Of a stretch of DNA of 64,000 nucleotides, positions 17,457-26,835 are shown piece after piece. The notes beneath the pieces were generated by a model that did no database searches, was not told the DNA's origin, and was given only the letters and a program-made list of their open reading frames with translations. Each line of letters begins with the position of its first letter. Position 1 is the stretch's first letter. The stretch is from an uncultured Prevotella sp. (lineage in GTDB: Bacteria > Bacteroidota > Bacteroidia > Bacteroidales > Bacteroidaceae): contig CAMVOS010000005.1 in NCBI GenBank assembly GCA_947169185.1, forward strand, positions 1 through 64,000, read 5' to 3'. Position numbers and translations under genes: made by a program.

Positions 17457-19910
17457 ATGCTGAGACTAAGATTAACAGTCCTGACCTCACTACTTGCCAT
17501 TTGCATGGGCATGGCAGCTACTGACATCGTGTGGTTCGACGGCACACATCCCATAACCTATCAGTTGGTAGGCAAGACCGACCCCGTAGTGAAGATAGCT
17601 CTGCAAATGTGGAGCGACGACATGGAGCAAGTGACAGGCATGAGACCTGTCACATCTAAAAAGGCCAGAATCCGTATTGTACAGGGCAAAGGCACGGACG
17701 ACGGATTCCGTCTGAGCGTCAAGAATGGTCAGATACTCGTAGAGGGACATAATGGTCGTGGTGCCGCTTACGGTCTGTTGGAGCTGTCACGTATGGCTGG
17801 TGTCTCACCGTGGGTGTGGTGGGGCGACGTCGTTCCTGAACGTCGCGCACGTCTCAGTTTGCCTGAGACGTTCCAAATGGAACATACCCCCTCGGTAGCC
17901 TACCGTGGCATCTTTATTAATGACGAAGACTGGAGTCTGCGCAACTGGGCCTGGAAGCACTACGAGAAGACCGACCAGTTTGGTGCGATGGGTCCTAAGA
18001 CTTACAAGGCTATTTTCCAACTGCTGTTGCGCCTTCGAGCCAATGCTATTTGGCCTGGTATGCATACCGGTACGCCCGGTTTCTTTACTATCAAAGGCAA
18101 CAAGGAGATGGCGGACTCGTGCGGTATCCTTATCGGCACTTCGCATTGTGAGCCCCTGCTCCGTAATAATGTGGCAGAGTGGGATCATGCCAAGCGTGGT
18201 GCTTACAACTATATCACCAACCGCGAACAGGTTCAGCAATACTGGATTGAACGCCTGAAGGAGGTGAAAGGCAGCGAAGAATTCTTTACTATCGGCATGC
18301 GCGGCATCCACGACGGTTCGATGGAAGGAGTCAAGACCAAACAAGAGAAGCTGGACGGTTTGCAGCAAGTCATTGACGACCAGCGTGAACTCATCCGCAA
18401 ATACTACAACAAAAATGTGGAGAAGGTGCCGCAGGTTTTCATTCCTTACAAGGAAGTGTTGGAAATTATGGAGAGTGGCCTTCGTGTACCAGACGATGTG
18501 ACGCTGATGTGGTGTGATGACAACTACGGCTATATGACCCGTCTCTCAGATGCCGAACAACAGAAACGCTCTGGTGGCGGCGGTGTCTACTACCATCTCT
18601 CTTATTGGGGGCGTCCGCATGACTACATGTGGCTCACGACCACCCAGCCAGGCTTAGTCTATTCTGAGATGAAAGCGGCCTACGACCATAACTGCCGTAA
18701 ACTGTGGATTGTCAACGTCCACGACCCCAAAGTTGCGGCTTACGACTTGGAGTTCTTCCTTGATATGGCGTGGGATATTGATGCTATCAACCCTAATACG
18801 ATTAATCAACATTTGGAGAACTGGTTGTGCAGACAGTTCGGTGAGAAGGCAGGCAAGAAGCTGGCACCAGCGATGCATGACTTCTACCGTCTTTGTGGCA
18901 TCCGCAAACCGGAATTCATGGGTTGGACGCAGGTCGAACTCGATAAGAAACTCTATCCCCGTGGCCGTTCGCAGGTCATCGATACCGAATTCTCTGAGAG
19001 TGCTTTCGGTAACGAGCTGAATCGCTATCTGTCCGACTACAATAAGATAGCCCAACAGGTCTCAGAAACCAAGCGTTTGGTGCGACCCGAATTGGCTGAT
19101 GCCTATTTTGCAGCCATCCAGTATCCCGTACTCACAGCCCAGGCCATGGCCGAGAAGATGCTCTATGCCCAGCGTGCCCGTTCGCGCTATTTGGGACAGA
19201 CCGATAAGGCCATGGAAGGTCGCCAGGACTATATGTACGCCATGTCGTGGGCCAGTATGAAGGCCTATCGTCGCATTCAGGAGTTTACCGACCGCTACAA
19301 CAAGATGGCAGGTGGCAAGTGGAAGGGTATCATGAATATGATGCCTCGCGACCTCAATGTGTTCAATCCGCCTATCCTGCCTTATCTGCCTACCGACGAG
19401 GAGATAAAAAATACCAAGTACATTAACTTGATTTCACTGGACCATAATAACAATTTCGATCGCACCGACATTGTGGCTTGTAATGCCATTGATCACGATG
19501 CAGCCTCAAAGGGATGCCAACCCATCCAGATGCTGGGTCACTCCATGAATGCCGTCAGTATTCCCAAAGGCGGTGAACTGGTCTATCACTTCACCGCACA
19601 AAAGGAAGGTGATGCCACGCTCTATACAGCTATGATTCCTACGCAGCCTAACGACAAGGGGGATTTGCGCTATCAGGTAACGTTGGACGATCAAGCCCCC
19701 GTTGTTATTTCTTTGAAAGAAAAATACCGCTCGGAATTCTGGAAGACCAGTGTCTTGCGTGGTCAGGCCTTAAAGACAACACCCGTTAAGGTGTCTAAGG
19801 GCCAGCATACCCTCAAAGTCAAGGCCCTCGACGACCATATCATCATGGACCAATGGATGCTCGACTTCAAAAAAGACCGTAAGTTCTATGTCATTCCCGT
19901 TGTAAAATAA
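17457..19910 (+). CDS. GH115-family glycoside hydrolase (alpha-glucuronidase type)
   Basis: 817 aa with signal peptide (cleaved near MGMAAT). The protein matches GH115 in order: an N-terminal alpha/beta domain (GRGAAYGLLELSRMAGVSPWVWWGDV), then RGIFINDEDWSLRNW, ANAIWPGMHTGTPGFF, GTSHCEPLLRNN, TIGMRGIHDGSM and LMWCDDNYGYMTRL. Family members remove glucuronic acid or its 4-O-methyl form from polymer side chains, classically xylan. Placed among rhamnogalacturonan lyases, removal of GlcA from pectic or arabinogalactan side chains is a reasonable inference. There is no sorting tail (it ends FYVIPVVK), so it probably stays in the periplasm. Confidence 0.88.
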   Translation: MLRLRLTVLTSLLAICMGMAATDIVWFDGTHPITYQLVGKTDPVVKIALQMWSDDMEQVTGMRPVTSKKARIRIVQGKGTDDGFRLSVKNGQILVEGHNGRGAAYGLLELSRMAGVSPWVWWGDVVPERRARLSLPETFQMEHTPSVAYRGIFINDEDWSLRNWAWKHYEKTDQFGAMGPKTYKAIFQLLLRLRANAIWPGMHTGTPGFFTIKGNKEMADSCGILIGTSHCEPLLRNNVAEWDHAKRGAYNYITNREQVQQYWIERLKEVKGSEEFFTIGMRGIHDGSMEGVKTKQEKLDGLQQVIDDQRELIRKYYNKNVEKVPQVFIPYKEVLEIMESGLRVPDDVTLMWCDDNYGYMTRLSDAEQQKRSGGGGVYYHLSYWGRPHDYMWLTTTQPGLVYSEMKAAYDHNCRKLWIVNVHDPKVAAYDLEFFLDMAWDIDAINPNTINQHLENWLCRQFGEKAGKKLAPAMHDFYRLCGIRKPEFMGWTQVELDKKLYPRGRSQVIDTEFSESAFGNELNRYLSDYNKIAQQVSETKRLVRPELADAYFAAIQYPVLTAQAMAEKMLYAQRARSRYLGQTDKAMEGRQDYMYAMSWASMKAYRRIQEFTDRYNKMAGGKWKGIMNMMPRDLNVFNPPILPYLPTDEEIKNTKYINLISLDHNNNFDRTDIVACNAIDHDAASKGCQPIQMLGHSMNAVSIPKGGELVYHFTAQKEGDATLYTAMIPTQPNDKGDLRYQVTLDDQAPVVISLKEKYRSEFWKTSVLRGQALKTTPVKVSKGQHTLKVKALDDHIIMDQWMLDFKKDRKFYVIPVVK

Positions 19911-19919
19911 GAATTAAGA

Positions 19920-21518
19920 ATGATGAAACGTCTGCAGCTTAGTGCTTTGTTTTTTCTTTTTTCTTTGTTATTTAGTTTCGCACAGCAAAGTGCCAACGTT
20001 GTATTCATCGGCAACAGTATCACCTATGGAGCTCTGCACCAGCAGCGTGAACTGACGGCCCCGCCCGTTCAGTGTGCGCAATGGTTATCCCAACAGGAAG
20101 GCATTGATACCGTCTATTTCAAGAATTGCGGACGTAGTGGTAAGACCTCCTATCACTTCCTGCCGAATGCCAAGGATGTCATTCCAGCAGGTGACAAGAC
20201 CTACTTTGGCGATGTGGTGGCAAAAACACGAGAACTGGTAAAGGATCATCCCACCCTCCCCCTCATTTTTAGCATTAAACTAGGTACTAACGACGCCGTG
20301 GAACGGAAAAAGAATGCCCATACCGAGCTTGAGGCTTACGTCCGAAACCTTACCGTTATCATCGACTCACTGCTCCGTCTATGGCCCGATGCCCATGTGG
20401 TGTTGAACCGTCCTATATACAATACGTCCGACTATGTCACCAAGAACGGCTCTATTGCTTCGAAGAAAAGTCTGAAGATGATGAACACCTACTACGAGCA
20501 GTTCTCTAAGGTCGTAGCCAAGTGCAAGTCAGGTCATGTACATATTGGCGACACTGAGGCTTACAACTACTTTAAGAAGAAATATAAGACCGATGTTTTT
20601 GAGGAAAAGGATGCTCATGGCAAGTCATACTGGCTACATCCAAACGAACAGGGTGCGCAGAAGCTGGCTGAATTTTGGGGCAAGGCTCTGTTGCCCGTTC
20701 TAAAGTCTTTGAAGTGCATGCCTGTTCCTGTTATCTTGACTGCAGGACAGTCGAATGCCGATGGTCGTGTGCCATTGGCTGATTTGCCTGAGGAATTGAA
20801 GGCATACCAGTATTGCCGGTGGAGCTACGGTAGTGGCGACTTCGAGACAGCAACGGGCACATTTTCACCGTTCGCACCTCGTGTGGCTAAACCCAAGATA
20901 GAGCAGAGCTGGGGTTTTGATGCCGTGGTCTATAAGCGTCTGGAACAGCTCTGGCAGCGTCCGTTCTATGTCATCAAGCATACCGATGGTGGTACGGCTA
21001 TCGACCCTTCGTGCAAGGCAAGCACCCACGGACTTTATTGGAGTGCCGACCCTGCCTTCCTCGATAGTACTACCTCTGCTAGTCACGGTGGCCGTTCGCT
21101 GCTAAAGGCCTTCGAACGTCAAATTGACGACTGCCTGCCGAACCTGCCTAAGAATTACGACATCAAATGTCTGATTTGGCATCAAGGTGAGAGCGATCAA
21201 AAAGCGGCCGACCGTTATTATGACAATCTGAAAGCTGTTGTCCTACATATCCGACAACATTTGGTCGATGTAACGGGAAAGAAGAAGTACCATAGTCTGC
21301 CTGTTATCTGTGGCACTTTTTCCAAAGACAGCCGTCAACGCAGTCAGCAGGTAGTCGACGCCCTCTATCGTTTATCGGGTGAAGACCAGAACTTCCATGT
21401 CGTCGATGCCAGCGACCTGACGCTATTGCGTGACCGTCTGCATTTCAATACTGATGGTGCAAAAACGTTGGGGCTACGAGTCTATGAAACAATGAGAACT
21501 CATAAAATTGCACAATGA
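19920..21518 (+). CDS. Double esterase: SGNH hydrolase fused to SASA-type acetylesterase
   Basis: 532 aa with signal peptide. The N-terminal half is an SGNH/GDSL hydrolase: nucleophile Ser33 in FIGNSITYG, GTNDA in block III and the His of WLHPNEQG. The C-terminal half (from about residue 265) is a sialate-O-acetylesterase/CE6-like domain: LTAGQSNADGR with Ser near 278, IWHQGESD, and DRLHFNTDG holding the catalytic Asp/His. Both halves seem to keep all catalytic residues. In this locus it likely strips acetyl groups from galacturonic acid of rhamnogalacturonan, perhaps at two positions. It starts 9 nt after GH115; no sorting tail. Confidence 0.82.
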   Translation: MMKRLQLSALFFLFSLLFSFAQQSANVVFIGNSITYGALHQQRELTAPPVQCAQWLSQQEGIDTVYFKNCGRSGKTSYHFLPNAKDVIPAGDKTYFGDVVAKTRELVKDHPTLPLIFSIKLGTNDAVERKKNAHTELEAYVRNLTVIIDSLLRLWPDAHVVLNRPIYNTSDYVTKNGSIASKKSLKMMNTYYEQFSKVVAKCKSGHVHIGDTEAYNYFKKKYKTDVFEEKDAHGKSYWLHPNEQGAQKLAEFWGKALLPVLKSLKCMPVPVILTAGQSNADGRVPLADLPEELKAYQYCRWSYGSGDFETATGTFSPFAPRVAKPKIEQSWGFDAVVYKRLEQLWQRPFYVIKHTDGGTAIDPSCKASTHGLYWSADPAFLDSTTSASHGGRSLLKAFERQIDDCLPNLPKNYDIKCLIWHQGESDQKAADRYYDNLKAVVLHIRQHLVDVTGKKKYHSLPVICGTFSKDSRQRSQQVVDALYRLSGEDQNFHVVDASDLTLLRDRLHFNTDGAKTLGLRVYETMRTHKIAQ

Positions 21519-21614
21519 AAATAATAATCTTATTAGGTGAATACATCATGCTGATGCACACGGGATAATATGCAGTATAGAATGAAAATTGAGTAAAGAA
21601 GACAACACTTAAAA

Positions 21615-23741
21615 ATGAACAAGCTACTAATATTTGCTATTGTGCTACTGACCACCATCGGTGCAGATGCACAAACGAACCGTACCAGTAACCGTGCTCT
21701 ATGGGCCAGTATCAATGGGGCAAAGAATGCTTCGCTGGGCGACTACCAGCAACACACAGGCAAAGTACTCGTCACATGGCGTATGCTCCCTGGTGATGAT
21801 GCCACTACGGGGTTTGACCTCTATCGGACTATCGGAACGGGTTCTGAAACGAAGATTGCCACAAATATCAAAAACCGTACTTGCTATCAGGACGGTTCGG
21901 CCAGTACGGTTGCCGACAATCACTACCGTCTGACCTATACAGGTAGCACTGAGACGCTCTCCACCTTTACACTAAAAAAGGCTCAAGTTGCCGGTGGTCT
22001 TCCCTATATCAGCATCCCATTGGCCGACACAAAAGACGTGTATGAAAACACATCGAAGATAGTCTATACGGCTAATGACGTCAGCGTAGGCGATCTGGAT
22101 GGTGACGGCGAGTTCGAGATAGTGGTAAAACGCCTACAAAGCGTGAAGGATGCTGACGGCAATATCGTCAGCGACGGCTCTGGTGCCAGCTATTCACAAC
22201 AAGATTGCCTCTGGGCAGTCATCTGGGATGCCTATAAGTTGGATGGCACCCTATTGTGGCGCATCAAGGGCGGCCCAGGCATCATCTTGGGCAATTCGTC
22301 AAGCTTCGCCATAGCTGACTTTGACGGTGACGGCTGTGCCGAGATGGCTATCCGCACTTGCGAAGGTACGGTGTTTGGCGACGGGCAACAGATTCCAGAC
22401 ACTAACGGCGACGGCAAGATTGACTACCGCACATGGGGTAACCTGAATAGCAGCAGTCCTGGGTGGGTAGATCATTACAATTCAGCAGGCCCGGAATTCA
22501 TCAGTATTATTGATGGTAAGACGGGCCGAGAGTTGGCACGCGACAACTTCATCAACCGCGAGACCAGCGAATCATGGGGCGATGGCTATTGGAAACGCGC
22601 CTGCTCGTTCCGTATTGGTGTGGGGTGTTTCGACACAACAGGTCTGCCCTCTATAGTTCTTGGTCGTGGTGTCTATGCCCACTCCGTTATCGAAGCGTGG
22701 GACTGGCGCAATGGTCAACTGACCAAGAAATGGCGTTTCGACACCAACGATGGAAAGACTGGCAAAGATGGCAAGAGTCACAGCAGCTACGCAGCACAAG
22801 GCAACCACTCGTTAAACGTTGCTGACCTCGACGGCGATGGATTGGACGAGGTGATGTATGGTTCTATGGCTGTCGACCACAACGGCATTGGACTATGGAA
22901 TACGGGGCTTGGACATGGCGATGCCAATCATGTAGGCAAGTTTCTGCCTAATCGTGAGGGCCTGCAGATGTTCCACTGTCTGGAATCGGGCAAGACAATG
23001 GTAGCGTTACACGATGCTCGCGATGGTTCTGTCATTTGGAAGAAAGATGCCGATAGCGACAACGACATGGGTCGCTGTCTTGTGGGCGATTTCTATCCAG
23101 AATATCCTGGTTGCGAGTTCTTCTACTATCAAGGCAACTACATCCAACAGGACGGCACCGAAACCACTATTAACACCAAAGGACAAAAGGGCGGTTGCGG
23201 TATGGCCATCTGGTTCGACGGCAACCTCTCGCGACAACTCATCGAGGATAATATTATCCAAAGTCCCAAGTATGGCCGTACCTTTACCATGTACCGCTAC
23301 AGCGAGACATTCATTAATGGCACAAAGAGCAATCCTTCGTGGTATGGCGACCTTGTGGGTGACTGGCGCGAGGAGATCATCGTGCCAGACAACACGCGTT
23401 TGCAAGACATCAAGATATTCTCTACGTGGTATCCTACCACCCATAAGTTCCCATGGCTCATGACCGACCATTGCTATTGGATGAGCTGTCTCAACGAGAA
23501 TATTGGGTACAACCAGCCCACAAATACCGGCTATTATCTGGGCAGCGACCTGAAAAGCGATGCCGAGGCATGGGCAGAAGCCGAAAAGGTACAAAATAAG
23601 GAAATTGTAACGGGAATCAAGAACCTCTCTCCTACCTTCTCCCAAAGCGATGGAGTTGTTTACGATCTGCAGGGGCGATGCGTGAAAAAGCCACAGCATG
23701 GACTGTATATCAAGAATGGAAAGAAAATCATGATAAAATAA
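21615..23741 (+). CDS. Rhamnogalacturonan lyase, PL11 family (copy 1)
   Basis: 708 aa, signal peptide ending IGADA. It has the eight-bladed propeller marks of PL11, including calcium loops DLDGDGEFEIVVK, DFDGDGCAEMAI and DLDGDGLDEVMYGS, plus LGHGDANHVGK and GDLVGDWREEIIVPDN. PL11 enzymes cut the rhamnose-galacturonate backbone of RG-I by beta-elimination. The tail VYDLQGRCVKKPQHGLYIKNGKKIMIK resembles a type IX sorting domain, so surface or extracellular location is likely. A 96-nt gap precedes it, and the GH2 gene follows after 4 nt. Confidence 0.9.
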   Translation: MNKLLIFAIVLLTTIGADAQTNRTSNRALWASINGAKNASLGDYQQHTGKVLVTWRMLPGDDATTGFDLYRTIGTGSETKIATNIKNRTCYQDGSASTVADNHYRLTYTGSTETLSTFTLKKAQVAGGLPYISIPLADTKDVYENTSKIVYTANDVSVGDLDGDGEFEIVVKRLQSVKDADGNIVSDGSGASYSQQDCLWAVIWDAYKLDGTLLWRIKGGPGIILGNSSSFAIADFDGDGCAEMAIRTCEGTVFGDGQQIPDTNGDGKIDYRTWGNLNSSSPGWVDHYNSAGPEFISIIDGKTGRELARDNFINRETSESWGDGYWKRACSFRIGVGCFDTTGLPSIVLGRGVYAHSVIEAWDWRNGQLTKKWRFDTNDGKTGKDGKSHSSYAAQGNHSLNVADLDGDGLDEVMYGSMAVDHNGIGLWNTGLGHGDANHVGKFLPNREGLQMFHCLESGKTMVALHDARDGSVIWKKDADSDNDMGRCLVGDFYPEYPGCEFFYYQGNYIQQDGTETTINTKGQKGGCGMAIWFDGNLSRQLIEDNIIQSPKYGRTFTMYRYSETFINGTKSNPSWYGDLVGDWREEIIVPDNTRLQDIKIFSTWYPTTHKFPWLMTDHCYWMSCLNENIGYNQPTNTGYYLGSDLKSDAEAWAEAEKVQNKEIVTGIKNLSPTFSQSDGVVYDLQGRCVKKPQHGLYIKNGKKIMIK

Positions 23742-23745
23742 AGAT

Positions 23746-26700
23746 ATGAAACAGAGTTATATATTATTTATACTATTGTCACTCGCTCTGGGCATACAGG
23801 CTGTTGAACGTAAGAAACTTAACTTCAATGCCGACTGGGAATTACATATAGGCAACGTTCCTATTGGTGGTATTCCAGAGGGAGCCTGGCAAAAGGTAAC
23901 GCTACCTTACGCCTTCAACGGTGACGAGGCATTCCGCAAGGACATCGTGGATTTGACAGACACCGTGTGTTGGTATCGCAAGAAGTTTACACTTACCGAA
24001 GAAGAGACGAAAGGTAAAGTCTTCATCGAGTTCGAGGGTGTGCGTCAGGGAGCAGATGCCTATCTAAACGGTCATCATCTCGGTTTCAGCGAGAATGGTG
24101 TGATGGCCTTTGGCTTCGACTTGACACCCTATATCAAGGAAGGGGAGAACTGGATAACCGTTATCTGCGATAATAGTTGGACATATCGCTCGCGTCGTCA
24201 TGAGAGCCGCTACCAGTGGAACGACAAGAACTTCAACGCCAACTACGGCGGCATCCCTAAGAATGTCTTCCTGCACATCACAGATAAGCTCTACCAGACG
24301 TTGCCACTTTATTCCGACCTCGGCACGACAGGTACATATATCTATGCAACTGATTTCGACATTCCAAACCATAAAGCTGTGATTCATGCCGAGTCGCAGG
24401 TTAAGAATGAAGATTCTAAGGAGCGCTCGTTTACCTTCTTTGCCAAGGTCCTTGATGCCGAAGGAAAAGAGGTCGCTCATTTCAATGGAGAGAGAATTAC
24501 CATGCAACCTGGAGAGACGCGTATTGTCAAAATTCAGCAAGCGGTTAAAGGACTTCACTTCTGGTCATGGGGTTACGGCTATCTGTACACAATCGTTACA
24601 GAAATTAAAGATGAAAAATTAAATATTATAAATGACAAAGTCATTACTCGTACTGGTTTCCGAAAGACGAAGTTCGGTGACGGTAAAATCTGGTTGAACG
24701 ACCGTGTACTGATGGTACATGGTTATGCGCAGCGTACGTCGAACGAATGGCCTGGTGTGGGTATCTCTGTACCTGCTTGGCTGAGCGACTACAGCAACAG
24801 TTTGATGGTAGAGTCAGGTGGTAACCTCGTCCGTTGGATGCATGTGACGCCATGGAAACAGGACATCGAGTCGTGTGACCGCGTAGGCCTTATCCAAGCC
24901 ATGCCTGCCGGCGATGCCGAGAAGGATGTGACAGGTCCCCGTTGGACACAGCGCACAGAACTGATGCGTGACGCCATCATCTACAACCGCAACAATCCGA
25001 GTATTCTGTTCTACGAGGGTGGTAACGAAAGCATCAGTCGCGAACACATGCTTGAACTAAAGGCCATCCGTGACCAATATGATCCTTATGGCGGCCGTGC
25101 TATCGGTAGTCGCGAGATGTTGGACATTGATGAGGCTGAATATGGTGGTGAGATGCTGTATATCAACAAGAGCAAAAAGCATCCCATGTGGGCCATGGAA
25201 TACTGTCGTGACGAGGGCTTGCGCAAGTATTGGGACGAGTACAGCTATCCCTACCATAAGGAGGGTGACGGTCCGCTTTATCGTGGTAAACCGGCTACCG
25301 ACTACAACCACAACATGGATATGTTTGCTGTCGAGATGGTTCGTCGTTGGTACGACTACTGGCTGGAGCGTCCTGGCACTGGCACCCGTGTCAGCAGCGG
25401 TGGCGTGAAGATTGTATTCTCCGACACCAACACCCACCATCGTGGCGAGTCCAACTACCGCACCAGTGGTGTTACTGATGCCATGCGTATTCCTAAGGAT
25501 GCCTTTTTCGTGCATCAGGTTATGTGGAATGGTTGGGTAGACGATGAACAATCCAAAACTTATATTGTCGGACATTGGAACTATCCTGCCAAAACCGTTA
25601 AGCCCGTGTATGTCGTTTCGACGGGTGACGAGGTGGAGTTGTTCCTGAACGGACGTTCACTCGGTAAGGGCAAGCAGAGCTATCGTTATCTCTTTACGTT
25701 CGACAATGTGCCTTACGAGCCAGGTACATTGGAGGCTGTGGCTTCCGATGGCAGTCGCTATCAATTGGAAACTGCCGGTGAACCCTATCAGCTGAAACTG
25801 ACGACCATCGAGAACCCTGAGGGCATGAAGGCCGATGGTGCCGACATGGCACTTATTCAGGTCGAGGTCGTCGACAAACAGGGACGCCGTTGTCCGTTAG
25901 ACGACCGCCTCATCAACTTTACGCTGATGGGCGAAGGCCGATGGATTGGTGGTATTGCCACTCGCAACAATCAAGCGTATATGGTTGACGATGTCAAACG
26001 TGACAAGAACCTGCTGGATGCTGCCAACAAGAAGAACCTCTCAGATAATTATGTTGGTGCCATGACGCTGCCCGTAGAGTGTGGTGTTAACCGCGTGCTG
26101 GTGCGTAGCACTGTCAACGCAGGCACCATCACCATCTATGCTAGTGCCGATGGCCTTAGAGGTGTGCAACAGGCTGTTATCAAAACCCATGCTGTGGATG
26201 TTGATAAGCAGATGCCTGCACTGACTTTAAAGGGTAATCTCAGTCATGGCGAGACATCACTTACGCCATCTTATACCGAACGTGCCACAAGTGTCGCCAT
26301 CAAGGAGGCCAAGGCGGGCTATGATTCCGAACATGCCTCTCGCAGTTTCGACGACAACGAACTGTCGGAGTGGAAGAACGACGGACGGCTTTCTACCGCA
26401 TGGATAACCTATAAGCTGGAGCGTAAAGCCGTCATCAGCGACATCTGCCTGAAACTCACCGGCTGGCGCCTGCGCAGCTATCCGTTAGAGATATATGCAG
26501 GCAAGCAACTCATCTGGAATGGCGAGACGGAGCGTAGCTTAGGCTATGTCCATTTGAAGCCCACGAAACAAGTGAAGACCAATGAGGTAACCATTCGCCT
26601 GAAAGGTGCAGGTAAAGACAAGGATGCCTTCGGTGGCATCGTAGAAGTGGCCCAACCTGCTGCAGGAGAACTCGATCTCTTCAAGGCTAAGAACGGTGAG

Positions 26701-26748
26701 AAGACTAAGAGCGAACTCCGTATCGTCGAGATAGATATACTGGAATAA
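23746..26748 (+). CDS. GH2-family glycoside hydrolase (beta-galactosidase-like)
   Basis: 1000 aa with signal peptide (cleaved near GIQA). Domain order: N-terminal jelly roll (NADWELHIGNVPIGG, VWYRKKFTL-like strand), Ig-like domain, TIM barrel, then C-terminal Ig-like and a coagulation-factor-like domain. Acid/base is Glu428 in YEGGNES; the likely nucleophile is Glu485 in WAMEYCRDEG. Likely targets are galactose or other beta-linked side chains of RG-I, or unsaturated products after lyase action; the exact specificity cannot be read. It starts 4 nt after the PL11 stop and ends the first operon. Confidence 0.82.
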   Translation: MKQSYILFILLSLALGIQAVERKKLNFNADWELHIGNVPIGGIPEGAWQKVTLPYAFNGDEAFRKDIVDLTDTVCWYRKKFTLTEEETKGKVFIEFEGVRQGADAYLNGHHLGFSENGVMAFGFDLTPYIKEGENWITVICDNSWTYRSRRHESRYQWNDKNFNANYGGIPKNVFLHITDKLYQTLPLYSDLGTTGTYIYATDFDIPNHKAVIHAESQVKNEDSKERSFTFFAKVLDAEGKEVAHFNGERITMQPGETRIVKIQQAVKGLHFWSWGYGYLYTIVTEIKDEKLNIINDKVITRTGFRKTKFGDGKIWLNDRVLMVHGYAQRTSNEWPGVGISVPAWLSDYSNSLMVESGGNLVRWMHVTPWKQDIESCDRVGLIQAMPAGDAEKDVTGPRWTQRTELMRDAIIYNRNNPSILFYEGGNESISREHMLELKAIRDQYDPYGGRAIGSREMLDIDEAEYGGEMLYINKSKKHPMWAMEYCRDEGLRKYWDEYSYPYHKEGDGPLYRGKPATDYNHNMDMFAVEMVRRWYDYWLERPGTGTRVSSGGVKIVFSDTNTHHRGESNYRTSGVTDAMRIPKDAFFVHQVMWNGWVDDEQSKTYIVGHWNYPAKTVKPVYVVSTGDEVELFLNGRSLGKGKQSYRYLFTFDNVPYEPGTLEAVASDGSRYQLETAGEPYQLKLTTIENPEGMKADGADMALIQVEVVDKQGRRCPLDDRLINFTLMGEGRWIGGIATRNNQAYMVDDVKRDKNLLDAANKKNLSDNYVGAMTLPVECGVNRVLVRSTVNAGTITIYASADGLRGVQQAVIKTHAVDVDKQMPALTLKGNLSHGETSLTPSYTERATSVAIKEAKAGYDSEHASRSFDDNELSEWKNDGRLSTAWITYKLERKAVISDICLKLTGWRLRSYPLEIYAGKQLIWNGETERSLGYVHLKPTKQVKTNEVTIRLKGAGKDKDAFGGIVEVAQPAAGELDLFKAKNGEKTKSELRIVEIDILE

Positions 26749-26768
26749 TAATAAAAAAACGTATTATT
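26744..26768 (+). terminator. Weak AT-rich terminator after the GH2 gene
   Basis: AATAATA pairs with TATTATT followed by a T-run. It is short and AT-only, so read-through is likely. It overlaps the end of the GH2 gene. Confidence 0.4.
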
Positions 26769-26770
26769 TT

Positions 26771-26800
26771 TTGTGGAATGCACAATAATTTGTAACTTTG
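26771..26800 (+). promoter_or_regulatory. Promoter of the second PL11 gene
   Basis: TTG at 26771-26773, 19-bp spacer, TAACTTTG at 26793-26800; leader of about 30 nt. Confidence 0.8.
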
Positions 26801-26835
26801 CAGCCGAAAACAGCTGAGTACTAAAACATATCGAT

